Origin: Collinsella sp. An7
Lineage (GTDB): Bacteria > Actinomycetota > Coriobacteriia > Coriobacteriales > Coriobacteriaceae
DNA length: 64,000 bases
NCBI RefSeq assembly: GCF_002159335.1
Contig: NZ_NFHP01000005.1
Coordinates: 124,001 to 188,000 of the forward strand
Direction: 5' to 3'
Part shown: positions 55,565 to 64,000 of the stretch, piece after piece
Layout: each line of letters starts with the position of its first letter
Numbering within the stretch: position 1 is the first letter of the stretch
Position numbers and translations under genes: made by a program
The notes under the pieces: generated by a model
What the model was told of the DNA's origin: nothing
Database searches by the model: none
The model's input: the letters and a program-made list of their open reading frames with translations, nothing else

Positions 55565-56995
55565 CTACGCAGCGCCCTCGCCCATCGCCACCACGGGCGA
55601 AAGCTCCTCCACCGCTGCACTATCGGCCTCGATGCCGGCCTCCACCAGCTGCATCTGCTCCACAACCGCCGAGGGGGCCGTGCCGCCCCGCGTGGTGCGC
55701 GCCGCGACGACGGCGTCGAGGTCGAGCGCGCCCACGATATCAGCATCAAAGAGGTCGCTCGCCTGCTGGAACACCTCGAGCGGGAGCTCGGCGATGTCCA
55801 CGCCGCGCCTCTCGGCCTCGAGCACAAGGTGCCCCACCACAGCGTGCGCCTCGCGGAAGGGCATGCCCCGTTTGGCGAGGTAGTCGGCCACGTCGGTCGC
55901 GGCCAGATGCCCACGCGCCATCACGGCGCGCATGCGGTCGGCGTTGACGGTCCAGGTGCTCACCATGCCCTTCATGACCCCGAGGCACGCCAGCAGCGTG
56001 TGCGCCGCGTCGAGCGCACCCTCCTTGTCCTCCTGGAGGTCCTTGTTATAGGCGAGGGGCAGCCCCTTGACCGTAACGAGCAGCTGCACAAGATCGCCCA
56101 CCACGCGTCCCGTCTTGCCGCGGATGAGCTCGGCAAAGTCGGGGTTTTTCTTCTGCGGCATGATGGACGAGCCCGTGGAGAACGCGTCGGAGAGGGTGAT
56201 GAAGCCAAACTCCTGGCTCGACCAGAGCACGATCTCTTCCGAGAGGCGCGAGAGGTGCACGGCCTGCACGCTGCAGGCGTACTCAAGGTCGAGGAGAAAG
56301 TCACGGTCCGAGACGGCGTCGAGCGAGTTCTCGATCACGCGCGAGAACCCCAAGCGCTCGGCGGTCATCTGGCGGTCGAGCGGGTAGCTCGTCCCCGCCA
56401 GCGCCGCGGCGCCGAGCGGCGAGGCGTCCGCCGCATCAAAGGCGGCGGCGAGGCGTGCAAAGTCGCGCGCGAGCATCCACGCGTAGGCGAGCAGGTGGTG
56501 CGAGAAGAGCACGGGCTGGGCGTGCTGAAGGTGCGTCATGCCCGGGAGCACAGTGTCGCCCGCCTCGCGCGCCGCCTGCACGAGCGCACGACGGAGCCCC
56601 AGGTTGGCCTCCATGAGGTCGCGTGCGAGCGCCTTGGCGGCAAGGCGCGTGTCGGTGGCTACCTGGTCGTTGCGGCTGCGCCCGGTGTGCAGGCGCGCCC
56701 CCGCCTCGCCGGTGCGCCGCGTGAGCTCGGCCTCGATGGCCATGTGGATGTCCTCGTCGTTGATGTCGAAGGCAAAGCGCCCGGCATCGATATCGGCCTC
56801 GATGCCGCGCAGGCCGCGCTCGATGGCCCGAGCGTCCTCCTCAGAAATGATTCCCTGGTGGGCGAGCATGGCGGCGTGCGCGATGCTCCCGGCGATATCC
56901 TGCCGGTAGAGCGCCTTGTCCACCGGGAGCGACGCCCCGAACTCCTGCGTCGCCTCCGATACGTTCTCCTCAAACCGACCGCCCCAGAGCGCCAT
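55565..56995 (-). CDS. argH: Argininosuccinate lyase
   Basis: 476 aa fumarase/aspartase-superfamily enzyme cleaving argininosuccinate to arginine and fumarate. LWGGRFEENVSEATQEF at the start, TGRSRNDQVATDTRL, HLQHAQPVLFSHHLLAY and the signature STGSSIMPQKKNPDFAE with catalytic Ser. ATG 56995 follows AGAAGGGGG; a frame open upstream overlaps the intergenic hairpin and is not used. Downstream of argG. Confidence 0.97.
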   Translation of the reverse strand: MALWGGRFEENVSEATQEFGASLPVDKALYRQDIAGSIAHAAMLAHQGIISEEDARAIERGLRGIEADIDAGRFAFDINDEDIHMAIEAELTRRTGEAGARLHTGRSRNDQVATDTRLAAKALARDLMEANLGLRRALVQAAREAGDTVLPGMTHLQHAQPVLFSHHLLAYAWMLARDFARLAAAFDAADASPLGAAALAGTSYPLDRQMTAERLGFSRVIENSLDAVSDRDFLLDLEYACSVQAVHLSRLSEEIVLWSSQEFGFITLSDAFSTGSSIMPQKKNPDFAELIRGKTGRVVGDLVQLLVTVKGLPLAYNKDLQEDKEGALDAAHTLLACLGVMKGMVSTWTVNADRMRAVMARGHLAATDVADYLAKRGMPFREAHAVVGHLVLEAERRGVDIAELPLEVFQQASDLFDADIVGALDLDAVVAARTTRGGTAPSAVVEQMQLVEAGIEADSAAVEELSPVVAMGEGAA

Positions 56996-57017
56996 GGAAA
57001 CCCCCTTCTCTACGCAA

Positions 57018-57048
57018 AGCGCGGCCCGCGGGACAAGCGGGCCGCGCT
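57018..57048 (-). terminator. GC-rich hairpin between argG and argH
   Basis: Perfect 12-bp stem AGCGCGGCCCGC (57018-57029) with GCGGGCCGCGCT (57037-57048) and a 7-nt loop. On the transcribed strand only TTTGCG follows, so a partial terminator or attenuator tuning argH expression is plausible. Confidence 0.6.
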
Positions 57049-57098
57049 CTTTAACTATATGCGAAATCTCGCTGGCGCTGCACGGCGCCCGCGGCTCT

Positions 57099-58316
57099 CT
57101 ACGCGAGACCCGAGCCCGGCCCCTGCATGCGTGACCACGTGCGCGACTGCAGGCTGTGCAGCTCGATAAACCCGGGCGCCGCCTCGTGCGGGAAGGTATC
57201 GCCCTCGTCGTAGGTCGCCAGCGGCTTGGAGTAGAGGCTGTACGGCGAACGCACGCCATCCATAAACAGGCCGCCGCGGCAGAGCTTGAAGCGCACCTCA
57301 CCCGTCACGTACTTCTGGGTGTAGGCGTTGTAGGCGTCGATGGCGTGGCGGTTCTGCGAGTACCACAGGCCACGATACACGGCGCTTGCCCATTCCACGT
57401 CGAGCTTGGCCTTCTCCTTGAGCGTCTCGTAGTCGAGGCAGAGCGTCTCGAGGGTCTTGTGCGCCTCGATGAGGAGCAGGGCCGCCGGGCACTCGTAGCA
57501 CTCGCGGCTCTTGATGCCCACCACGCGGTCCTCGATCATGTCGAGGCGGCCGTAGCCGTTGCGCCCGGCGATCTCGTTGGCCTTGATGATGAGGTCGAGC
57601 AGCGGCATCTCCTCGCCGTTGATGGAGGTCGGCACGCCGCCCTCAAACCCGATGACCACGGTTTCGGGCTCGGCGGGGGCATCCTCGGGCGCCGCGGTCA
57701 TCGTCCAGATGTCCGCCGGCGGGGTGTTCCAGGTGTCCTCGAGCACGCCGCACTCGATGGCGCGGCCCCAGAGGTTGTCGTCGATGGAGTAGGGCTTCTT
57801 CTTGGTGGTGGGCACCGGCACGTCGTGCGCCGCGGCCCACTCCATCTCGGACTCACGGCTCGTGAGGTCCCACTCGCGCACCGGTGCGATGATGGTGAGG
57901 TCGGGGTCGAGCGCGCGGATCGAGGTCTCGAAGCGCACCTGGTCGTTGCCCTTGCCCGTGCAGCCGTGCGCCACGTACTTGGCGCCGTACTTATGGGCGA
58001 GGTCCACGAGGTGCTTGGAGATAAGCGGGCGCGAGAGCGCCGAGAGCAGCGGGTAGACGCCCTCGTACTTGCCGTTGGCCCAGATTGCCTTAGAGAGGAA
58101 GTCCCGCGCGTACTCGGCGCGCATGTCCACCGCCTCGCTCGCGATGGCGCCCATGTCGAGCGCCTTCTGGCGGATCCACTCGAGGTCCTTCTCGTCCTGG
58201 CCGACATTGCCGCAGATGGCGATGACGTCGAGGTTCTTCTCCACCTGCAACCATTTAATGCAGACCGAGGTATCGAGCCCGCCGGAGTATGCGAGGACTA
58301 CCTTCTCCTTCTCCAT
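57099..58316 (-). CDS. argG: Argininosuccinate synthase
   Basis: 405 aa N-type ATP pyrophosphatase ligating citrulline and aspartate. The PP-motif VLAYSGGLDTSVCIKWL, HGCTGKGNDQVRFE, and SIDDNLWGRAIECG, GRNGYGRLDMIEDR are conserved. ATG 58316 follows GAAAGGAA. An ARG-box-like palindrome lies 32-53 nt upstream. No argF, argR or carbamoyl-phosphate genes are in the window, so arginine synthesis from citrulline is what is shown here. Confidence 0.97.
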   Translation of the reverse strand: MEKEKVVLAYSGGLDTSVCIKWLQVEKNLDVIAICGNVGQDEKDLEWIRQKALDMGAIASEAVDMRAEYARDFLSKAIWANGKYEGVYPLLSALSRPLISKHLVDLAHKYGAKYVAHGCTGKGNDQVRFETSIRALDPDLTIIAPVREWDLTSRESEMEWAAAHDVPVPTTKKKPYSIDDNLWGRAIECGVLEDTWNTPPADIWTMTAAPEDAPAEPETVVIGFEGGVPTSINGEEMPLLDLIIKANEIAGRNGYGRLDMIEDRVVGIKSRECYECPAALLLIEAHKTLETLCLDYETLKEKAKLDVEWASAVYRGLWYSQNRHAIDAYNAYTQKYVTGEVRFKLCRGGLFMDGVRSPYSLYSKPLATYDEGDTFPHEAAPGFIELHSLQSRTWSRMQGPGSGLA

Positions 58317-58347
58317 GGTGCGTTCCTTTCTCTGTTGCGCTCTCGTG

Positions 58348-58369
58348 ATTATGCGTAAAACTGCATAAT
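58348..58369 (-). promoter_or_regulatory. ARG-box-like palindrome upstream of argG
   Basis: ATTATGC-8 nt-GCATAAT is a perfect 7-bp inverted repeat in an A/T-rich patch 32-53 nt before the argG ATG, where ArgR/AhrC operators usually lie. A second inverted pair GAATCG (58381-58386)/CGATTC (58404-58409) surrounds TATATTACA further upstream. Confidence 0.5.
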
Positions 58370-58513
58370 TGTTGGCCTTCGAATCGCTTCTCTGTATATT
58401 ACACGATTCCAGAGCCGTCACGGGGAGTTTCTCAGTTCTCGCACAAAGTGGCACCCAATGTTTCCAGAGCGTGAACGTGCGCGGCGCGCGAGAGGCACCC
58501 GCGCACGCAGCGG

Positions 58514-60214
58514 CTACTCCCCCGCCTCCGCCTTGGGCGCCCCAGGCTCCGCAGCGTCGGCATCCGCCGTCACCTCGGCATCCACCGCCTCAAACGCTTC
58601 GGCATCTTCCGCCGCCCGCTCGGCGCGCGCCGCGTCAAACGCCTCCTTCATGGTCTTGTTGCCCCAGGTGAGCTTGCGGATGGTGAGGTCCTGCGCCTTG
58701 TCGTTGGCGAGCCTGAGGTTGTTCTCCGACGAGATGAGGTTGTCCTTGACCTTCTGCAGGTGCTTGATGGTAGCGTCGATCTCGTCGATGGCGGTCTGGA
58801 ACTTCCGGCTCGCCAGCTCGAAGTTCCGCGAGAACCCGCCTTGGAACTTGAGGAGCTTCTCCTCGAAGTGCGTCACGTCGATGTTCTGCTGCCGCACGAT
58901 CGCGAGCTCCTGCTTGTAGGCGAGGGCGTTCATCGCGGCGTTGCGCAGCAGCGTGATGAGCGGGATGAAGAACTGCGGGCGGATGACGTACATCTTGGGA
59001 TAGCGGTACGACACGTCCACGATCCCCGTGTTGTAGAGCTCGCTCTCGGGCTCCAGAAGCGTCACCAGCACGGCGTACTCGCAGCCCTTCTTGGTGCGGT
59101 CGGCATCGAGCTTCTTGAAGAAGTCCTCGTTCTTGTGTTTGGTCGCGGTCTCGTCGTTCTCGTTCTTCATCTCGAACATGATGGAGACGACCTCGTTGCC
59201 CGCCTCGTCGCACTCGCGGAAGATGAAGTCGCCCTTGGTGCCGTCCGAGGCGTCGTTGTCCTTCTCGAAGTACGCGCGCGGGAAGGCCGTCATGCGCAGG
59301 CGGTTGAACTCGGTCTCGCAGTGCTGCTCGAGCGTCTCGCCGACCATCTTGGTGGAGAGGCGCGCCTTCATGTCGCGCAGGCGCTCGATCTCCTCATCCT
59401 TGTAGCGGATGAGCGACTCGGCCGATTTGCGCGCCTGCTCGAGCTCGAGGGTGTGCGTGGCCTCCATCTGACGCTTCTCCGAGTCGCGGACGGCCTGCTC
59501 GCGCACGAGCGCCGAGCGGGCCTCGTCGCGCTCGCGTTCCACAGCGGCGACCGCCTCGGCCTGGGCAAGCTTGGCCGCGCCCTCCTGCTCGCGAAGCTGC
59601 GAGCGGAGCCGCTCGGCCTCCTCGCGCGCCTTGGCAACTTGCTCGCCCAGCCTCCGCTCCGCCTCGGCCGCCGCCTTGTCGAGCGCGAGCGCCTGACGGT
59701 CGTCGGCCGCGGCAAGCTGAGCCTTGAGCTCGGCGATCTGGGCATCGCGGGCGGCAACGTCGTGGGCGAGCTCCTGACGGGTGGAGGCGTCGGCGAGCTT
59801 TGCGGCGTCCTTCTGCCGCTCAAGCTCGGCGGTGAGGGCGTCCACCTGACGCTGGAGGGCCGCCGCGTCCTTCTGGGCGCGCTCGCGCTCGTCGGCCGCC
59901 TCAGCACGGACCTGCTCGCGGGCCTCGGCCGCCGCCTGCTCGCGCGCGAGGTCGCGCTGCTCGTCAGCCGCGGCGAGCTGGGCTTTGAGCTCGGCGATCT
60001 GCGTGTCGCGCTCCGCCATGCCCGCCTGCAGCTCGCGCTGCGCCGTCTCGCGGGCGAGGGCGAGCTCCTGCTCCTTCTCGCGCGCCATGAGCTCCTCGCG
60101 CTCATGCAGGTCGCGGGCGAACTGCTCGTCGCGAACCTGCCGCACGATATCGGCATAGCCCGACTCGTCCACCGTAAACGCCCGTCCGCAGTGGGGGCAG
60201 ATAATCTCGCTCAT
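58514..60214 (-). CDS. DUF2130 coiled-coil protein with a nuclease-like domain
   Basis: 566 aa. A short N-terminal zinc-ribbon half (CPHCG at 6-10) is followed by a coiled coil of about 270 residues (25-295) rich in Ala, Glu, Arg and Gln. It contains an internal duplication: residues 69-101 and 156-188 (both with QIAELKAQLAAAD). The C-terminal domain has GDF (Asp329) and FEMKNE (Glu348, Lys350), a D...ExK arrangement of PD-(D/E)XK-type folds, then IVDVSYRYPKMYVIRPQFFIPLI. The ATG at 60214 follows GAGTGAGG. Cytosolic; DNA- or RNA-directed activity is an inference. Its acidic Ala-rich tail ends the protein. Confidence 0.85.
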   Translation of the reverse strand: MSEIICPHCGRAFTVDESGYADIVRQVRDEQFARDLHEREELMAREKEQELALARETAQRELQAGMAERDTQIAELKAQLAAADEQRDLAREQAAAEAREQVRAEAADERERAQKDAAALQRQVDALTAELERQKDAAKLADASTRQELAHDVAARDAQIAELKAQLAAADDRQALALDKAAAEAERRLGEQVAKAREEAERLRSQLREQEGAAKLAQAEAVAAVERERDEARSALVREQAVRDSEKRQMEATHTLELEQARKSAESLIRYKDEEIERLRDMKARLSTKMVGETLEQHCETEFNRLRMTAFPRAYFEKDNDASDGTKGDFIFRECDEAGNEVVSIMFEMKNENDETATKHKNEDFFKKLDADRTKKGCEYAVLVTLLEPESELYNTGIVDVSYRYPKMYVIRPQFFIPLITLLRNAAMNALAYKQELAIVRQQNIDVTHFEEKLLKFQGGFSRNFELASRKFQTAIDEIDATIKHLQKVKDNLISSENNLRLANDKAQDLTIRKLTWGNKTMKEAFDAARAERAAEDAEAFEAVDAEVTADADAAEPGAPKAEAGE

Positions 60215-60388
60215 GATCAACCTCACTCTCCGCCGGCTCCGGCCGGCTGCCGCTGGAACGTCTCCCACGATACCGCTTCGTGCGGACACAAAATGTGCCA
60301 AGGGGCAAAAGGGTGTCGCACGGGCCGGAGCCTTCAACCACATGCGGGCGCCCGCCGCGCGGCCACCCCCAGGCACCTCAAACCCGCT

Positions 60389-61348
60389 CTAGGCCGCAGC
60401 GCTCGCCAACCAATCGCGCCACGTGCGCACGGTTTCGCGCAGCTCGGGGGTGTAGATGCTCCCCTGTTGCCAGATGCCCGAGAGATCGTGCATAAGCACG
60501 GCGTCGCGCGGGGTCACGTCAACGAGAGAGCCCGCCGCAAGCTCCTCAGCCGCGGCGATTCGGTAGAGAAACGTCACCGCGTCTCCTGCCACCACATACG
60601 ATTTGATGGCAGGGATGCCCCCAAGCTCCACAACGGAGGCAAAATCTGCGAGCGCAAGGTCGTGCGCCGCGAGCAGCCGCTCGAGAATCTCGCGCGAACC
60701 CGAACCCCGCTCGCGCACCACCAGCGCCCGCCCCGTCAGCCCGGCAAGCGTTGCCGAGCGAGTTATCTCCCCACCTGCTGCGCCGGTCACCGCCACAAAC
60801 GGCTCGCGGGAAAGAACCTCGGCATCAAAGCGCTTGCGGTCGAACGAGCCCTCCACAAGCGCTACGTCGAGTCGCCCCTCCTCCAAGGCACGGGTAAGCT
60901 CCGCGGTGTTGCCCACGGTGAGCGAGAGACCGGCGGGAGGGCAACCCGGCGCCGCGGGGGCCACGCCGTTTGGAGCGGCATCCGTCACCACGGAGAGACT
61001 CTCGGCCACGCGCGCGACGATGCGCGGCGCCACGTAGTCCGCGATGGTGAGGGTGCAACCGAGCCGGAGCGGGCGGGCGGCATCCCCCGCACTCGCCGCC
61101 GCGACCTCGCGCCGCAGCCGCAGCTCGTCGTTTGTCATGGTCTGCAGGCGGCATCGCGCCACCTCCCCCGCCGCGGTCAGGCGCATCGAGCGACCCTCGC
61201 GCTCAAACAGGGGGCAGCCGTAGTGAGCCTCGAGCGCATGAACATGCTGGGTGATGGCGGGCTGGGTGATGTGGAGCCTCGCCGCCGCCCGGGTATAGCT
61301 CCCCGTCTGGCACACGGCAAGAAAGCTCTGAACGCGGTAGTCGAGCAT
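60389..61348 (-). CDS. LysR family transcriptional regulator
   Basis: 319 aa. The N-terminal helix-turn-helix (VQSFLAVCQTGSYTRAAARLHITQPAITQHVHALEAHYG) and a periplasmic-binding-like effector domain (about 90-300) are clear. Divergent from the yeiH-like exporter, the classical layout for a LysR regulator and its target. A perfect TATAAC-N11-GTTATA site lies in the shared promoter region. By context it may respond to a sulfur compound, as CysB/YeiE relatives do. Confidence 0.93.
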   Translation of the reverse strand: MLDYRVQSFLAVCQTGSYTRAAARLHITQPAITQHVHALEAHYGCPLFEREGRSMRLTAAGEVARCRLQTMTNDELRLRREVAAASAGDAARPLRLGCTLTIADYVAPRIVARVAESLSVVTDAAPNGVAPAAPGCPPAGLSLTVGNTAELTRALEEGRLDVALVEGSFDRKRFDAEVLSREPFVAVTGAAGGEITRSATLAGLTGRALVVRERGSGSREILERLLAAHDLALADFASVVELGGIPAIKSYVVAGDAVTFLYRIAAAEELAAGSLVDVTPRDAVLMHDLSGIWQQGSIYTPELRETVRTWRDWLASAAA

Positions 61349-61361
61349 CTGCCCTCCGTCT

Positions 61362-61384
61362 ATAACAGATTGCGATAGTTATAT
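61362..61384 (+). promoter_or_regulatory. LysR-type binding site between lysR and the exporter gene
   Basis: TATAAC-11 nt-GTTATA is a perfect inverted repeat that contains the LysR T-N11-A core, 14 nt from the lysR start and 95 nt from the exporter start. A second A/T patch TTATATAAGTATA overlaps its right part. Confidence 0.72.
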
Positions 61385-61478
61385 AAGTATACCGCTACTG
61401 TTCTTTATAGATTGACGGAACTACCATGCCAGTAACGCCGCACAACAGCGCGCACCCGTCCCGCACAAGGAGGAACCC

Positions 61479-62525
61479 GTGGAACTCGCTCAAACCGTCC
61501 GCCGCATCGCGCCGGGCATCGTCCTCTGCCTCTTGATCGCCCTCCCCGCCTGGCTGCTCGGCAAGCAGTTCGACGTCATCGGCGGCCCGGTCTTTGCCAT
61601 CCTCATCGGCATGGCGGCCGCCCTGCTGCTCCGCGGGCGCGACCTCGCCCCGCTTGCACCGGGGATCACCTACACCTCCAAGAAGATCCTCCAATACGCG
61701 GTTATTCTTCTCGGCTTTGGCCTCAACCTCGCCCAGATCGCCCAGGTGGGCGCCACGTCGCTCCCCATCATCGTATCCACCATCGGCGTATCGCTCGTCA
61801 TCGCGTTCGTGCTCTGCCGCGCGCTCAAGATCCCCGGCAAGATCTCGACCCTCGTGGGCGTGGGGTCGTCCATCTGCGGCGGGTCCGCCATCGCGGCCAC
61901 GGCACCGGTCATCGACGCCGACGACGAGGAAATCGCCCAGGCCATCAGCGTGATCTTTCTCTTTAACATCATCGCCGCACTCGTCTTTCCCGCGCTCGGC
62001 GCGGCGCTCGGCCTCTCCAACGAGGGCTTTGGCCTCTTTGCCGGCACGGCGGTGAACGACACCTCCTCCGTAACGGCGGCCGCGGCGGCGTGGGACGGCA
62101 TGCACCCGGGCGCCAACACGCTCGACACGGCGACCATCGTCAAGCTCACCCGCACGCTCGCCATCATCCCCATCACGCTCGTGCTCGCCCTCTATCAGGC
62201 CCGGCGTGCGCGCCGTGCCGCCGAGGCGGGAGCTGCCGAGGGCGCGGGCAGCTTTGACCTCAAGAAGATCTTCCCGTACTTCGTGCTGCTCTTTGTGCTC
62301 GCCAGCATCGTGACCACCGTCTTTGCGCTGCCCGTGGCCGTGACCACCCCGCTCAAGGAGCTCTCGAAGTTCTTCATCGTAATGGCCATGGCAGCCATCG
62401 GCCTCAACACCGACCTCGTCAAGCTCGTGCGCACGGGCGGCAAGCCCATCCTCATGGGGCTCTGCTGCTGGATCGGCATCGCCCTCGTGAGCCTCGGTAT
62501 GCAGCACGTGCTGGGGATTTGGTAA
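61479..62525 (+). CDS. YeiH/UPF0324 family putative sulfate exporter
   Basis: 348 aa membrane protein with about ten helices: [70 protein letters not shown] and a last helix with [14 protein letters not shown]. These are signature stretches of the PF03601 family. GTG start at 61479 with AAGGAGG 5 nt upstream. Regulated by the divergent LysR gene. Substrate (sulfate, sulfite or related) is not proven for the family. Confidence 0.9.
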   Translation: MELAQTVRRIAPGIVLCLLIALPAWLLGKQFDVIGGPVFAILIGMAAALLLRGRDLAPLAPGITYTSKKILQYAVILLGFGLNLAQIAQVGATSLPIIVSTIGVSLVIAFVLCRALKIPGKISTLVGVGSSICGGSAIAATAPVIDADDEEIAQAISVIFLFNIIAALVFPALGAALGLSNEGFGLFAGTAVNDTSSVTAAAAAWDGMHPGANTLDTATIVKLTRTLAIIPITLVLALYQARRARRAAEAGAAEGAGSFDLKKIFPYFVLLFVLASIVTTVFALPVAVTTPLKELSKFFIVMAMAAIGLNTDLVKLVRTGGKPILMGLCCWIGIALVSLGMQHVLGIW

Positions 62526-62586
62526 GGGCGCAGAGCGCAGCGCTGTCGCATGCCGGCCGCCCTTACAACAGGCCCCACCTAAAGGA

Positions 62587-62655
62587 AATGCGGTTCATCC
62601 ATCTAAACGGCAAAAATCAGCCCCGATTTTGCCGTTCAGGTGGGCGAACCGCATT
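62587..62655. repeat. Inverted repeat after the exporter gene
   Basis: AATGCGGTTC (62587-62596) and GAACCGCATT (62646-62655) close a structure that also pairs ACGGCAAAA with TTTTGCCGT near the loop; about four mismatches in 31-bp arms. The T-run after the inner stem makes terminator function possible. Confidence 0.7.
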
Positions 62656-62816
62656 CTGAAAACACGAAAGTGGCCCCTTAACCACGAAAATGATTTGCTG
62701 CAGTGGGTCATCTTTCCGTTGCCGTCGGCGGCACCCCTTGCAAACTTTGTCCGCACAGTCTGGCACAATGGATAAGCTGACGCTTCGCCGGCAGCCAGCA
62801 ACTTGGAGGAGGGACT

Positions 62817-64000
62817 ATGGCCCAATCTGCACACCGCTTCTCTCGCAAAGAGCTTGTCCGTCTTCTTGATGGCACCATAGGCCACACGCTTGGAGAAATT
62901 GACTCGGCCAACGTGCTCGGACGCTCCGAGCGCAACAAAGGAAATGCCGGAGCCGTCTTCGAGCAGAGCGTGCTCGGGTACCCGGCAGACTCAGATAAGC
63001 GCCCCGACCTCATCGTCGACGGCGTACCCACCGAGCTCAAGGTGACCGGTCTCGTCGCATCTCCCAAAAGCAGCCGCGGATGGCGCGCGAAGGAGCCGAT
63101 GTCTATCACCGCAGTCACCCCCGACGACATCGTTAAAGAGGAGTTCTTCACCTCGGCATTTTGGGAGAAGGCCGAGCACCTACTCATCGTGTATTACCTC
63201 TATGTTCGCCCTGGCAAAGGGATATAGTTTGCCCAGTACGCCACGTTTGAGGTCAAAGGATACGACTTTCACATCTGGAGCGAGCTTGACGTGAAGCGAC
63301 TTAAGGCGGACTGGACGCTCGTACGCGACTTTGTCGACTTCGCCCTCAAGCAAAATCGCGAACGGTGGCTCCCGGAGCTTTCGAGCCTCATCAACCGCGA
63401 GCTACTTTACCTTGACACCTCACCCAAGTATCCCAATCCTCCGCGTTTTCGCTTCAAGAACTCGTTCGTGACGGCCATCGCCGAAGAGCATTTTGGCACC
63501 GCGGGAATCGACGCTACTGCCATCACTTCGATGAAGGATATCGACAATCACCTCGCCACCTGTCGAGAGCGATTTGCCTGGAAGACCATCGCTCAAATCG
63601 CAGAGGCCCTTGGACTCAAGCTCGCGCAAGGAAAACCGGCAAAATCGCTCACCGAGCAGGCGATTGTCCAGATGCTCACGGGGCATCCAGGAAAGCTCCG
63701 AAACGTCGAACTGTTTACCAAGGCGTCCATCACGTGCTCCTCGGTGACCATCACCACTTCCGGAAAACGCACCGAGGACATGAAGGTGGAACCTTCACTC
63801 GACTTCGACGACCTGCTCGATCCGGAAGCCTCCTTCGAGGATTCCACACTCGCTTCCCAGTTTATCGGGACCTCTATCATCTGCGCCGTCTTTGAGGAGT
63901 CGCCGCATGAGACCGACCGCATGAACAATCGCTTCCTCGGATTCAAGCGTCTCTGGCTCGGCGAGCTTTCTCAAGATGCCCAACGCCTCTGGGAAACCAT
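62817..64000 (+). pseudogene. Sau3AI/MutH-family type II restriction endonuclease, interrupted by an in-frame amber codon, 3' end outside the window
   Basis: The ATG at 62817 (after GGAGGAGGG) begins 136 codons ending at TAG (63225-63227). The same frame then stays open to the last base, about 257 more codons. The first part has a MutH/Sau3AI catalytic core: NKGNAGAVFEQSVLGY (Glu49), RPDL (Asp64) and PTELKVT (Glu73, Lys75). The second part starts FAQYATFEVKGYDFHIWSE and continues with the family's C-terminal signatures IAQIAEALGL and KLRNVELFTKASIT. So one nonsense change, or readthrough, splits a single gene. Recognition is probably GATC-like by family. GC is lower than in the neighbours, suggesting transfer. 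The partner methyltransferase is not in the window. Confidence 0.82.

Noticed and set aside
62817-63227. DNA mismatch-repair MutH
   Set aside because: MutH is limited to gamma-proteobacteria with Dam, and the downstream same-frame sequence carries the extra C-terminal domain of Sau3AI-type endonucleases.

Overview
The window is a high-GC, densely coded bacterial chromosome segment with no phage, plasmid, rRNA, tRNA or CRISPR features. Gene content and style point to a Gram-positive actinobacterium of class Coriobacteriia (Olsenella/Collinsella-like). The evidence is a dcw cluster with mraZ and long low-complexity tails on its membrane proteins, teichoic-acid-type genes, L-lactate dehydrogenase, a mannose-type PTS and the acetylase route to diaminopimelate. 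The placement is an inference from gene content, not from a marker gene.

Layout. 0-4 kb: the 3' part of a DedA membrane protein, a Cof-type HAD phosphatase and an ABC-F ATPase. 4-15 kb (minus strand): a division and cell-wall operon, mraZ-rsmH-ftsL-pbp-murF-mraY-murD-ftsW-murG, with an autoregulatory MraZ-box array at its promoter. 15-21 kb: xerD, pyrG, a low-GC orphan gene, a DUF1846 protein and a cold-shock protein. 21-26 kb: a VOC protein, a GH1 6-phospho-beta-glucosidase and a tagD/tagB-like pair. 26-37 kb: lysine/diaminopimelate synthesis (M20 deacetylase, lysine riboswitch, lysA-dapA-dapB-dapH, plus an aminotransferase at 36-37 kb), interleaved with a nucleoid-associated protein, a DUF2974 hydrolase and ldh. 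37-47 kb: nadE, two Coriobacteriia-style hypothetical proteins, a ROK sugar kinase, ettA, tcdA and tatD. 47-55 kb: three HAD phosphatases, then a GntR-controlled PTS operon (SIS deglycase-IIA-IIB-IIC-IID) that looks like fructosamine (glucoselysine/fructoselysine) catabolism. 55-64 kb: ndk, argG-argH, a DUF2130 coiled-coil/nuclease-like protein, a LysR regulator divergent from a YeiH-type exporter, and a Sau3AI/MutH-family restriction endonuclease interrupted by an in-frame amber codon and cut by the window end.

The most unusual signal is the abundance of long intergenic inverted repeats, at least a dozen. One group shares a GGGGAC core (3.9, 15.3, 23.9, 26.2 and 37.3 kb), and two of these are followed by a second conserved ~48-bp tail. 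Others are unique palindromes with 24-39-bp arms (0.7, 21.9, 30.9, 32.0, 32.3, 49.2, 62.6 kb). They lie between genes and sometimes overlap stop codons. They resemble REP/BIME elements mobilised by REP-associated tyrosine transposases, some perhaps co-opted as terminators. Other regulatory finds are a complete lysine riboswitch whose closing helix abuts the lysA ribosome-binding site, an ARG-box-like palindrome before argG, a perfect LysR-type site between lysR and yeiH, and repeated A/T-rich operators shared by the PTS operon and its GntR gene.
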